Positions 41,403-48,944 of a stretch of 54,306 nt of DNA are shown here, piece after piece; position 1 is the first letter of the stretch, and every line of letters starts with the position of its first letter. The stretch lies in the NCBI GenBank assembly GCA_946407895.1, contig CAMJQA010000018.1:1-54306 (forward strand), given 5' to 3'. Below the pieces are notes generated by a model. It did no database searches and had not been told where the DNA came from. It saw only the letters and a program-made list of their open reading frames with translations. The position numbers were made by a program, and so were the translations under genes. Source of the stretch: an uncultured Prevotellaceae bacterium (GTDB lineage Bacteria; Bacteroidota; Bacteroidia; Bacteroidales; Bacteroidaceae).

Positions 41403-42011
41403 CTACTCCATGCCGTCGCCGTCATCGGGGTCGGGCGTAGGGGAATCATTGCCGCCAGTGCCGCTGCCGTTGCCTGGGTCGGAACCAGTACCACTGCCGG
41501 TGCCAGTACCCGTGCCAGAACTACCGGTGCTGCCTGAACCACCGACAACTAATGCAGCCTTTGCGGCTTTCTTCGCTGCCGACTGCTCCTCGCGAGTCAT
41601 CACATACTCAAACTCAGGCGAGTTGTTCAGGTAGTTATCGACATCCGCATCCATTTCACAACGCATGTTAATGTGCGTAAAGTGGACAGAAGGGTCAAAG
41701 TCCTCTACGTTATCCACACCTTTGCTGTTAGCCGTGATGTAGAGACGCATGAGGCCTTCGAAGTTCACACTGTAGCCCTGCTTCAGTAGTTCGCAAGTAC
41801 AATCAACCATGTCTGATAGTACACCTTGCAAAGTGCCTACCGAAAAACTGGAGCCATGTTCATGAAGATGGTTTGCCAGCTTCTTGAGGTCTATCGTCTC
41901 GCGTTGCTGGATTGAACCATAAATTTTCTTTTCCGAGGTCTTGTCCCCGGGAGTAGAAAGACGTAGTGCCAAACTGTAGGGCACACGTCCAATAGTAGAT
42001 TTTTTTGCCAT
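41403..42011 (-). CDS. HU-like (HU-HIG) DNA-binding protein with Gly/Ser/Thr tail
   Basis: 202 residues. Residues 1-145 fit the HU-related fold of the Bacteroidota HU-HIG group: KKIYGSIQQRETIDLKKLAN; LQGVLSDMVDCTCELLKQGY; VNFEGLMRLYITANSKGV. The basic DNA-binding arm of classical HU is replaced by less basic sequence. Residues about 153-202 are a low-complexity tail of alternating Gly, Ser, Thr and Asp (GSGSTGSSGTGTGTGSG...), ending acidic. Such genes are numerous in Bacteroides and Prevotella and their targets are unknown. A -7 element at 42136-42129 (minus) gives a leader of about 110 bases. Confidence 0.8.
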   Translation of the reverse strand: MAKKSTIGRVPYSLALRLSTPGDKTSEKKIYGSIQQRETIDLKKLANHLHEHGSSFSVGTLQGVLSDMVDCTCELLKQGYSVNFEGLMRLYITANSKGVDNVEDFDPSVHFTHINMRCEMDADVDNYLNNSPEFEYVMTREEQSAAKKAAKAALVVGGSGSTGSSGTGTGTGSGTGSDPGNGSGTGGNDSPTPDPDDGDGME

Positions 42012-42102
42012 AAGCTTGTTATTTTGGCGTTAAACATTCGTGAACCACGCCCATCTAGAATAGCGCAGTGAAGGTTTGCCCCTATGAGCACAAATACGAG
42101 AT

Positions 42103-42136
42103 GCACCCAGGAGCCTGACTCCCGGGTGCAAAATTA
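42103..42136 (-). promoter_or_regulatory. -7 element and palindrome at the HU-HIG gene start site
   Basis: TAATTTTG on the minus strand (42136-42129) abuts an inverted repeat from 42129 to 42103: GCACCC and GGAG pairing with CTCC and GGGTGC, one mismatch in each arm. The palindrome spans the expected transcription start near 42122. It may be an operator, or a 5' hairpin in the message. Confidence 0.5.
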
Positions 42137-42241
42137 CGACAGTATTTTAATCCCTGCCTATAAAAACTGCCAATTAAATTATCTCCAAGGGCTTAGATTT
42201 TTTCAGCTGCGTTTCTCTAAGGGTTACTCTAAGGGTCAGGG

Positions 42242-43204
42242 TCAGAGACGTATGTCGAGTTCCAAATCCTCCAATAGTCGGTTTATTTCTTTAACGGCCT
42301 CTCGGTGTTCCTCGTGCTGCACGTCAAGCTCTCTGTACGAAAGCCACGACTGGCATGTCTCGGGGCGAATACCCAGCATACAGCTCATCAGCATGCCTGC
42401 CTTCTTCTTGAACCCCCTTTTCTTCTGTAGGAACGCTTCGTCTATGCCGGCCTTTTCCATTATCTTGCGCATCAGCTCCATGCGCACCTTCTGCCTGGCG
42501 TCTATCTCAGGGAGGCCAGACCTCAGCGATTCTATTGTGCCTTCCAGTTCGGCTATTCTTTTCTCCAGCTCCGCATTCTGCGTTTCCTGTCCGGCATTTT
42601 CCTGCTTTGGTACATCTCCCGTGCCGGTTGTCTTTGGCTGGTTATCTACAGCCTTGCTATGGATATGATTGATCAGTGTATCTATGGCATCATCGGTGTA
42701 CTTGAAGGGCGGCAATTTCTTCAGTTCCTCTTCTTTGTACGGAATATTCTCCATCATCATGCCGTGGAGCAACGTGGCTGAACGCCCCCATAACTCATTC
42801 TTTTCAACTCTGTTTCGGGTGCTGGCATAGACATAGGCCGTCCATAGAAGGGGCAGAACCAGTTTGTAATCTGCATTGCAGACCAGCAAAGCATTCTCCT
42901 TGGTATATTCGATGCTCATAGCGGCATAGTGTCCATACTTGTATTGGTACAGGTTCTCCAGAATCTCCTTGACGTTGATTTTCCCCAGCTCTGTGCGTGA
43001 GGCCCTGATGATATATACAGTCAGCGTCATAAAGTCGTAGAATCTTAACCTTCCATCCAAAATAAAGTCGCTGGACTCTTTTGGATCTCGGACAGAATAG
43101 AGGTACTCCTGCACCATATAGGCCAGCGAATCAATAAAAAGTAGCGGCTTGTATTCGTGATACTTCGAGTTGTTAGTGAAAATTCTTTCGTAAGATACCA
43201 GCAT
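42242..43204 (-). CDS. Unknown protein with C-terminal coiled coil
   Basis: 320 residues. I do not recognise a characterised family; it resembles uncharacterised Bacteroides/Prevotella proteins. Residues 1-185 appear helical and globular (KPLLFIDSLAYMVQEYLYSV; FYDFMTLTVYIIRASRTELG; YKYGHYAAMSIEYTKENALL). Residues about 195-235 are polar and coiled-coil-like (ETQNAELEKRIAELEGTIES). The end is Lys/Arg- and Glu-rich. No signal peptide or membrane span. It is divergent from the methyltransferase operon and next to an HU-HIG gene; whether it belongs to either is unclear. TAAATTTG (43301-43294, minus) may be its -7 element. Confidence 0.65.
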   Translation of the reverse strand: MLVSYERIFTNNSKYHEYKPLLFIDSLAYMVQEYLYSVRDPKESSDFILDGRLRFYDFMTLTVYIIRASRTELGKINVKEILENLYQYKYGHYAAMSIEYTKENALLVCNADYKLVLPLLWTAYVYASTRNRVEKNELWGRSATLLHGMMMENIPYKEEELKKLPPFKYTDDAIDTLINHIHSKAVDNQPKTTGTGDVPKQENAGQETQNAELEKRIAELEGTIESLRSGLPEIDARQKVRMELMRKIMEKAGIDEAFLQKKRGFKKKAGMLMSCMLGIRPETCQSWLSYRELDVQHEEHREAVKEINRLLEDLELDIRL

Positions 43205-43413
43205 AGTTCTTCTTTATTTATATTCTATCATTAATAAGTGTTACATTATATCACAGATGAGTTACCTCATGCTTGTAACATCTCTTCAAACTGCAAATTT
43301 ACAACACTCTTTCCAATATACCAACGATTTACATAAAAAATTTGTGAACATAGCAGAAAAAACAATTCATGTATGCTTAGGAAAGCGCTTATATATACAT
43401 TCCCTGTCGCCAA

Positions 43414-43516
43414 GGAATAGTATTCCCTCCTGCCAAGGAATAGTATTCCCTCCTGCCAAGGAATAGTAATCCCCTTGCTCCGGAATAGTATCTCCCTTGC
43501 TCCGGAATAGTATTCA
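43414..43516. repeat. Five-unit palindromic array, 22-23-base period
   Basis: GGAATAGTATTCC or close variants start at 43414, 43437, 43460, 43482 and 43504, so the steps are 23, 23, 22 and 22 bases. The first two spacers are CTCCTGCCAA, and the next two CCTTGCTCC-like. The core is a 13-base palindrome. The array ends 40 bases before the -33 box of the methyltransferase operon promoter. Confidence 0.82.
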
Positions 43517-43555
43517 ACATCCCGCTCGGATAAGAAAATAAATTTTATGATTTAC

Positions 43556-43586
43556 TTTGCTTATCTCTCACTTATTCGTACCTTTG
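43556..43586 (+). promoter_or_regulatory. Promoter of the leader RNA and methyltransferase operon
   Basis: TTTG at 43556-43559, 19 bases, TACCTTTG at 43579-43586. The 15 bases around the -7 box (TTATTCGTACCTTTG) are identical to those of the tRNA-Ser promoter at 54.14 kb, so this is probably a strong promoter. Expected start near 43593. Confidence 0.8.
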
Positions 43587-43592
43587 TACCCG

Positions 43593-43840
43593 AACATCGC
43601 CAATATGGCCCTCAGTGGAGGGCGGCGGTGTGATTTTAGTGGGTAAAACAATAACAGCATTAGCAGTTATTCGGCGTGTCTGAAATGTAGGAAGTTTTAA
43701 ACACAATGCTACGTAACGGTAAATGACTAATGTCTGCACTCAGGTAGTGCGGGCATGTCACTTATTTACGTAGCGGGTCTTTCCTACAACCTCAGACACG
43801 GATAAGGCGACGAGTTCGCACTTTTTTCGTGTCTGATTGG
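43593..43840 (+). ncRNA. Structured leader RNA with mutually exclusive helices
   Basis: Three helices can be read. H1: ACATCGCC (43594-43601) with GGCGGTGT (43624-43631), enclosing CCCTC/GAGGG. H2: AATAAC (43650-43655) with GTTATT (43666-43671). H3, a long rod from 43675 to 43800: CGTGTCTGA/TCAGACACG, TGTAGGAA/TTCCTACA, GCTACGTAA/TTACGTAGC, TGAC/GTCA, and an apical 9-pair stem GTCTGCACT/AGTGCGGGC with loop CAGGT. After H3 comes a small GCGA/TCGC hairpin with six T (43807-43827). Then CGTGTCTGA occurs again at 43828-43836. So TCAGACACG can pair upstream or downstream, an attenuator-like layout. It may be a leader of the methyltransferase operon (ATG at 43900) or a separate ncRNA. Confidence 0.6.
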
Positions 43841-43899
43841 TTTGTGGTGAGATGACCCGTAGGCCAGGATAGGTGCTGTGCTCCAAAAACTATCAGAGT

Positions 43900-46671
43900 A
43901 TGGCAAAGAAAGCCCAACTTGGCTACAAGGAGATTGAAGAGCGACTGCAGTCGCTAAAAACCGATTCTTTGTTCGCCGACGACATTGGCTACAGACTGCT
44001 GTATGCCTTTGGCAAGAGCGAACGCGACATCCAGCGGTATAAGGAAGGCAAGGGAGTCCTGAAGACATTTGACGGACTGCTCATTAAAGGTTTGTTCTGC
44101 TATCGCAGTGCCACCACCACGCAGTTGGCTGCGCAGCTGGAACAGCTGAAGCGCGACGTGCAGGTGCTGAAGGCTGCGCCAAAGATTGTGGCCGTAAGCG
44201 ACGGAGAGACCCTGCTGGCCTACGACCTGCGCGAGAAGGACACCTACGAGAACAGGCTTGGCCGGCTCTATTGCGACTTTGCCTTCTTCTATCCCCTGAT
44301 GGATGTGGAGCGCGTCCACTACGTAGAGGAGAGCCCTGCCGACATTAAGGCTGCCGAGAAGCTGGCCAAGCTGCACGACGAACTGCGAGCCTACAATGAG
44401 TTCCGCTCCGACAGCGACCTGCACGACCTGAACATCTTTATTACGCGCCTGCTGTTCTGCTTCTTTGCAGAGGACACGGGCATCTTCGAGGAGAACCTCT
44501 TCACCTCATCCATACGGCGGTTCACCAAGGACGACGCGTCCGATCTGAGCGACTATCTGAATGAGTCGTTCAACATTATGGACGTTTCCTTCCGCCGCCA
44601 GGACATACCCAGCATCGTGAAGCAGTTCCCCTACGTCAATGGCGGCCTCTTCTCCAAGCATATACAGATTCCCAAAATGGGAGTGAAGGCCCGCAAACTT
44701 ATCCTTGAGTGTGGCGAGCTGGATTGGAAGGATATCAACCCCGACATTTTCGGAAGCATGATTCAGGCGGTGGTGAACCCGGAGGAACGTGCCAGCCAGG
44801 GTATGCACTATACCTCGGTGCCCAACATCATGAAGGTGATAAATCCGCTCTTCCTTGATGAACTGCGGGGCGAGTACAACAAGCTGAACGAGCTGTACGA
44901 GCAGCGAAAGCAAATGCTTCAGGTTGGAGCCACGAGCCAAAAGCAATACTACGACGACCTGAAGTCTGTCGTAAAGAAATGCCGTGCCTTACTGGTTCGC
45001 ATGAGCCGGATGAAGTTCTTCGATCCCGCCTGTGGCAGCGGCAACTTCCTGATCATCACCTACAAGAGTCTGCGTTTCCTGGAAATGGACATCCTGCGCC
45101 TGATGCAGAAGTGTACGCCACAGGGGGAATTCCTACTGGTGGATGCCAGCGTCATCAGCCTCAGCCAGTTCTATGGTATTGAGTTGCTCGACTTCCCCCA
45201 CGAAGTAGCTATGCTCAGCCTTTGGTTGGCAGAGCATCAGATGAACACCAAGCTTAACGAGAACTTTGGTGTCAATACCAAGGCCCTGCCCCTGAAGAAC
45301 ATCACGCAGATTGTCTGTGGCAATGCTTGTCGGATAGACTGGAACGAAGTTTGTCCGCATACTGCGGAGGAAGAGGTGTTTATCTTTGGTAACCCGCCGT
45401 ATTTGGGAAGCAAACTACAATCAGGGGAACAAAAGAAAGACATTACGATAGCTTTCAAGGAAGTAAAGAATTGTAAAATATTGGACTATATATCTATATG
45501 GTTCTACCTTGGTGCCAAGTATATTAGAAACAGCTCAGCAAAATATGCTTTTGTAACTACGAACTCCATTTGCCAAGGTGAACAAGTAGGGATTTTATGG
45601 CCAGAGATATATGGCATGGACTTGAATATTTTCTTTGCTCATCGCTCATTCAAATGGTCTAATAATGCAAAATACAATGCTGCTGTAACCTGTGCGATAG
45701 TTGGAGTTTGCAATAAGACTCTCAAAATAAAAAAGATAATATATGATAAAGGACATGGTATAGAAGTAGGATTGATTAATCCATATTTGATGAGTAATTC
45801 TGAAACGATTGTTTACAAGCGGACAAAAGACCCTGACGGTTTGCCTAAACTATGTTTTGGTTGTATGCCTTATGACGACAGAAATCACAAGTATCTGCGT
45901 CTTGAGGAATTTGAAAAGACACAATTATTGAACGATTATCCTGAAGCGGATTGCTTAATTCGGAAAATATATGGTTCAGAAGAGTTTATCAACGGGAAGA
46001 ATGCCTATTGTCTTTGGATTGACGACGACCAATTAGATTTAGCTTTAAATATTCCTCCAATCAAGAAGCGAATAGAGGGCAATAAGAATTTTAGACTTCA
46101 TGAGTCAGAAGATGGACAAGCTTTGGCTGAAAGACCTCATCAATTTAGAGAACATCCTGATGATGACGAAAAGGTGATTATTCCTCGTGTGTCTTCAGAA
46201 AACAGGACTTATATTCCAATGGGATATTTAGACGAGAAAACTATTGTTTCTGATTCTGCCTTTGCATTATATGATGCCCCAACATGGCTGTTTGGAATAT
46301 TAACCAGTAAACTCCATATGGTATGGGTAAAAACCGTTGGCGGCAAACTTGAGACCCGTTATCGTTATTCCGCCCAGCTTTGTTACAACACCTTCCCCTT
46401 CCCTAAGATCACTGCCGAGAAGAAAGCGGAGATAGAAGAGGCGGCAGAAGAGGTATTAGTGACCCGTGAATTCTATCCCGACAAGACACTGGCCGACCTG
46501 TATGACCCCGACATGATGCCACAGGACTTGCGAGAAGCTCACGAGAAGTTGGATGATATTGTGGAGAGTTGCTATCCCGGTTATCCCTTCGCCACGGACG
46601 AAGCCCGCCTGGAGTGCCTGTTTAAGATGTACGAAAAGATGACAAATAAATATGGAACAAAACAGCAATAA
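43900..46671 (+). CDS. MmeI-like DNA methyltransferase, nuclease motif apparently lost
   Basis: 923 residues from MAKKAQLGYKEIEERLQSLK, close to the 919 of MmeI. Methylates adenine with SAM. N-terminal domain 1-145 is where type IIL enzymes carry a D...ExK nuclease; here the corresponding strand reads LFCYRSATTTQLAAQLEQ, with no acidic residue or Lys in the expected places. Residues 150-300: helical spacer (DLNIFITRLLFCFFAEDTGI). Residues 300-505: methyltransferase with motif I DPACGSGNFL (375-384), GIELLDFPHEVAMLSLWLAE, and motif IV NPPYLGSK (498-505). Residues 510-800: target recognition region, coded by AT-rich DNA. The C-terminus is helical. It overlaps the helicase gene by 20 bases. Confidence 0.88.
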   Translation: MAKKAQLGYKEIEERLQSLKTDSLFADDIGYRLLYAFGKSERDIQRYKEGKGVLKTFDGLLIKGLFCYRSATTTQLAAQLEQLKRDVQVLKAAPKIVAVSDGETLLAYDLREKDTYENRLGRLYCDFAFFYPLMDVERVHYVEESPADIKAAEKLAKLHDELRAYNEFRSDSDLHDLNIFITRLLFCFFAEDTGIFEENLFTSSIRRFTKDDASDLSDYLNESFNIMDVSFRRQDIPSIVKQFPYVNGGLFSKHIQIPKMGVKARKLILECGELDWKDINPDIFGSMIQAVVNPEERASQGMHYTSVPNIMKVINPLFLDELRGEYNKLNELYEQRKQMLQVGATSQKQYYDDLKSVVKKCRALLVRMSRMKFFDPACGSGNFLIITYKSLRFLEMDILRLMQKCTPQGEFLLVDASVISLSQFYGIELLDFPHEVAMLSLWLAEHQMNTKLNENFGVNTKALPLKNITQIVCGNACRIDWNEVCPHTAEEEVFIFGNPPYLGSKLQSGEQKKDITIAFKEVKNCKILDYISIWFYLGAKYIRNSSAKYAFVTTNSICQGEQVGILWPEIYGMDLNIFFAHRSFKWSNNAKYNAAVTCAIVGVCNKTLKIKKIIYDKGHGIEVGLINPYLMSNSETIVYKRTKDPDGLPKLCFGCMPYDDRNHKYLRLEEFEKTQLLNDYPEADCLIRKIYGSEEFINGKNAYCLWIDDDQLDLALNIPPIKKRIEGNKNFRLHESEDGQALAERPHQFREHPDDDEKVIIPRVSSENRTYIPMGYLDEKTIVSDSAFALYDAPTWLFGILTSKLHMVWVKTVGGKLETRYRYSAQLCYNTFPFPKITAEKKAEIEEAAEEVLVTREFYPDKTLADLYDPDMMPQDLREAHEKLDDIVESCYPGYPFATDEARLECLFKMYEKMTNKYGTKQQ

Positions 46672-48667
46672 CATCGTTGATATACACTATCAGCAGACGG
46701 GCGAGGCAACAGCCACAGACGCCATGGGCATGCGGGAGATGCAGGCAAAGGCCTACGAGGCCCGCAACAGGCGGTTCCTGCTGATTAAGGCTCCCCCGGC
46801 ATCCGGCAAAAGCCGTGCGCTGATGTTCATTGCCCTGGACAAACTGAAGCATCAGGGACTGAAGCGCGTAGTGGTGGCTGTGCCGGAAAAGAGCATCGGG
46901 CGGTCGTTCCAGAATACGAGGCTGATGCCCGGCGGGTTCTTTGCAGACTGGACAGTCGCTCCCTACTTTAACCTGACGGACGTAAAGAACGAGAGGGACA
47001 AGAAGGGGCGCTTCATTGAATTTTTTCATCAAAATAGTGCGCGGATACTGGTTTGTGCCCATGCCACATTGCGCAACGGCATGAAGGAGATACCAGACGA
47101 AGACTTCAACGATACGCTGCTGGCCATCGACGAGTTCCACCATACCTCGGCCGATGCCAACTCGAACCTTGGCGATGTGGTGCGCCGCGTGATGAACAAC
47201 TCCACCGGGCATATCGTGGCCATGACGGGAAGTTATTTCCGTGGTGACGGCATTCCAGTACTGAGGGTGGAGGACGAGGCACGGTTCTATCCCGTAACCT
47301 ATAACTACTATCAGCAGTTGAACGGCTACAAGTACCTGAAGAACCTGGTGCTGGGCTACCACTTCTATCATGGTAACTATCTGGACCATATACGCGAGGT
47401 GCTGGACACGAGGAAGAAGACCATCATACATATCCCCAGCGTAAACGCCAGAGCCTCTACAGGCATAGGCAAGTATGCCGAGACAGAAGAAATAATGAAG
47501 GCGATAGGCCAAGTGGAGTACAAGGACTATAACACAGGTGTCTATCACCTCAGGACAGCAGACGGGCGACTGCTGAAGGTGGCCGACTTGGTAGAAGACG
47601 ACCAAAAGGAGCGCAACATGGTGCAGGGCTACCTGCAACGCATGAAACGGCGTGAAGACATGGACATCATCATCGCCCTGGGTACGGCAAAAGAAGGTTT
47701 CGACTGGCAGTGGTGCGAGGTATGCCTGACGATAGGTGTTCGGGGTTCGCTGACTGAGGTCATACAGATTATTGGCCGTTGTACACGCGACTGCGAAGGC
47801 AAGGAGACTGCCAAGTTTGTGAACATGATAGCGATGCCCGATGCCGAGCAGAGCGATGTAAAAGTGGCAGTGAACGACTTCCTGAAAGCCATCACCGCCT
47901 CGCTGCTGATGGAACAGGTGATGGCTCCAAGCTGGCACTTCAAGACGGTGAAGGATGATGAAGAGGAGACGAAGAACCCTCTGCGCACGCTGATAGTGGA
48001 GGGATTGAAACCACTCTCGAGCGAAAAGACGAAACTGATTGTCCAGGAACAATTGGACGACCTGAAAGCTGCCATTCTGCAAGATGATACGGTTGTAAAA
48101 GCGATTAGTGGCTCGACAACAGCAGAAACCATTACCCAGCATTTGGTGCCGAAAGTGATTCGCGAACGCTATCCCGACCTGTCGGAAGAAGAGGTAGAAG
48201 AGGTACGCCAGCGGGTGTTGCTCGACACGATGATAAAAGGCAATTCCATTGTTGACGAGAAGGGGAACCCCATTGAAACCTCCGGCAATGGCGAACAGGA
48301 GAGCGAGGGCAACAGACTGATAAAGATTGCCAATCGTTTCATCAACATCGACAAACTGAGTATCAACCTTATCGACACCATAAATCCCTTCCAGCGAGCA
48401 TACGAAGTATTGTCGAAGTCGGTGGATGCACCAACGCTGAAGATTATCCAGGACACGATAGCAGAACAGAAGTTCGACCTGACATTGGAACAAGCCATCG
48501 CAATCTTCAAAGGTCCACTGAAACAGTACGTGGCAGAACATGACGGCAGGGTGCCCGACATTAATCACCCAGACCCAAAGGTAAGAGAGATGGCTGCCGC
48601 CCTGCAGATGATGAGGAACCTGAAAGCAAGAAAACTGGCCGGCTTGGAATATGAACCACCGAAATAG
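46652..48667 (+). CDS. SF2 helicase of a restriction or defence locus
   Basis: 671 residues. Superfamily 2 type-III-restriction-like ATPase: Walker A APPASGKS (47-54), motif Ia VVVAVPEKSI, motif II AIDEFHH (DEFH, 160-163), motif III TGSYF (192-196), a second RecA lobe with IALGTAKEGFDW, and motif VI QIIGRCTRD (372-380). Residues 400-671 are a helical C-terminal region without a nuclease motif that I can find. It should be a DNA translocase or unwinder working with the methyltransferase and the GIY-YIG protein. The stop TAG is the first part of a 7-base repeat tract. Confidence 0.88.
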   Translation: MEQNSNNIVDIHYQQTGEATATDAMGMREMQAKAYEARNRRFLLIKAPPASGKSRALMFIALDKLKHQGLKRVVVAVPEKSIGRSFQNTRLMPGGFFADWTVAPYFNLTDVKNERDKKGRFIEFFHQNSARILVCAHATLRNGMKEIPDEDFNDTLLAIDEFHHTSADANSNLGDVVRRVMNNSTGHIVAMTGSYFRGDGIPVLRVEDEARFYPVTYNYYQQLNGYKYLKNLVLGYHFYHGNYLDHIREVLDTRKKTIIHIPSVNARASTGIGKYAETEEIMKAIGQVEYKDYNTGVYHLRTADGRLLKVADLVEDDQKERNMVQGYLQRMKRREDMDIIIALGTAKEGFDWQWCEVCLTIGVRGSLTEVIQIIGRCTRDCEGKETAKFVNMIAMPDAEQSDVKVAVNDFLKAITASLLMEQVMAPSWHFKTVKDDEEETKNPLRTLIVEGLKPLSSEKTKLIVQEQLDDLKAAILQDDTVVKAISGSTTAETITQHLVPKVIRERYPDLSEEEVEEVRQRVLLDTMIKGNSIVDEKGNPIETSGNGEQESEGNRLIKIANRFINIDKLSINLIDTINPFQRAYEVLSKSVDAPTLKIIQDTIAEQKFDLTLEQAIAIFKGPLKQYVAEHDGRVPDINHPDPKVREMAAALQMMRNLKARKLAGLEYEPPK

Positions 48668-48707
48668 TAAATGGTAAATTGTAAATGGTAAATTGTCAAA
48701 TAGTAAA
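48665..48707. repeat. 7/8-base repeats inside the defence operon
   Basis: Six consecutive units: TAGTAAA, TGGTAAA, TTGTAAA, TGGTAAA, TTGTCAAA, TAGTAAA. The first unit contains the helicase stop codon and the last ends 6 bases before the next ATG. Confidence 0.8.
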
Positions 48708-48712
48708 TCGAT

Positions 48713-48940
48713 ATGGTGGAATGGCCTAAAGAACTATTAGCGATATTCGAGGACCCCTTGCTGGATGGGGTTCGCCCAAAAGTAACAGCACCGACTGCAG
48801 ATGACCGTATGGGGCAGAAACTGGCCGAGGTAATGGCTTGGATAGATAGCCACGGGCGGGAACCTGAGCGCAGTGGAGACCTGAAAGAGAAAATGATGTG
48901 GGCAGCCATGACTGCCTTGAAGAACAAGAACCTGATGTAA
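48713..48940 (+). CDS. 75-residue protein sharing the IFxDPLL motif with the nuclease
   Basis: MVEWPKELLAIFEDPLLDGV, then a Pro/Thr linker, then a helical part (RMGQKLAEVMAWIDSHGREP) and a Lys-rich end. I know no function for it. Residues 6-17 (KELLAIFEDPLL) match residues 5-16 of the next protein (KELEEIFNDPLL) closely, which suggests a common docking motif. It is four bases before the nuclease ATG and 45 bases after the helicase stop, so it belongs to the operon. The WIDSHGREP pattern recurs in proteins near T5orf172 nucleases as I recall. Confidence 0.72.
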   Translation: MVEWPKELLAIFEDPLLDGVRPKVTAPTADDRMGQKLAEVMAWIDSHGREPERSGDLKEKMMWAAMTALKNKNLM

Positions 48941-48944
48941 ACGC

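Noticed and set aside
43414..43516. CRISPR array
   Set aside because: Units are only 22-23 bases including the spacer part, and spacers repeat rather than differ.
43675..43800. Invertible DNA switch flanked by CGTGTCTGA/TCAGACACG
   Set aside because: The arms are only 9 bases, the inside is itself a continuous RNA-like stem, and no recombinase gene is near.
43784..44068. 94-codon frame on the minus strand before the methyltransferase gene
   Set aside because: Overlaps the leader and the methyltransferase start; Cys/Ser/Arg-rich shadow sequence without family features.
46622..48568. 648-codon open frame opposite the helicase gene
   Set aside because: Antisense shadow of a gene with clear SF2 motifs; no promoter and no family pattern.
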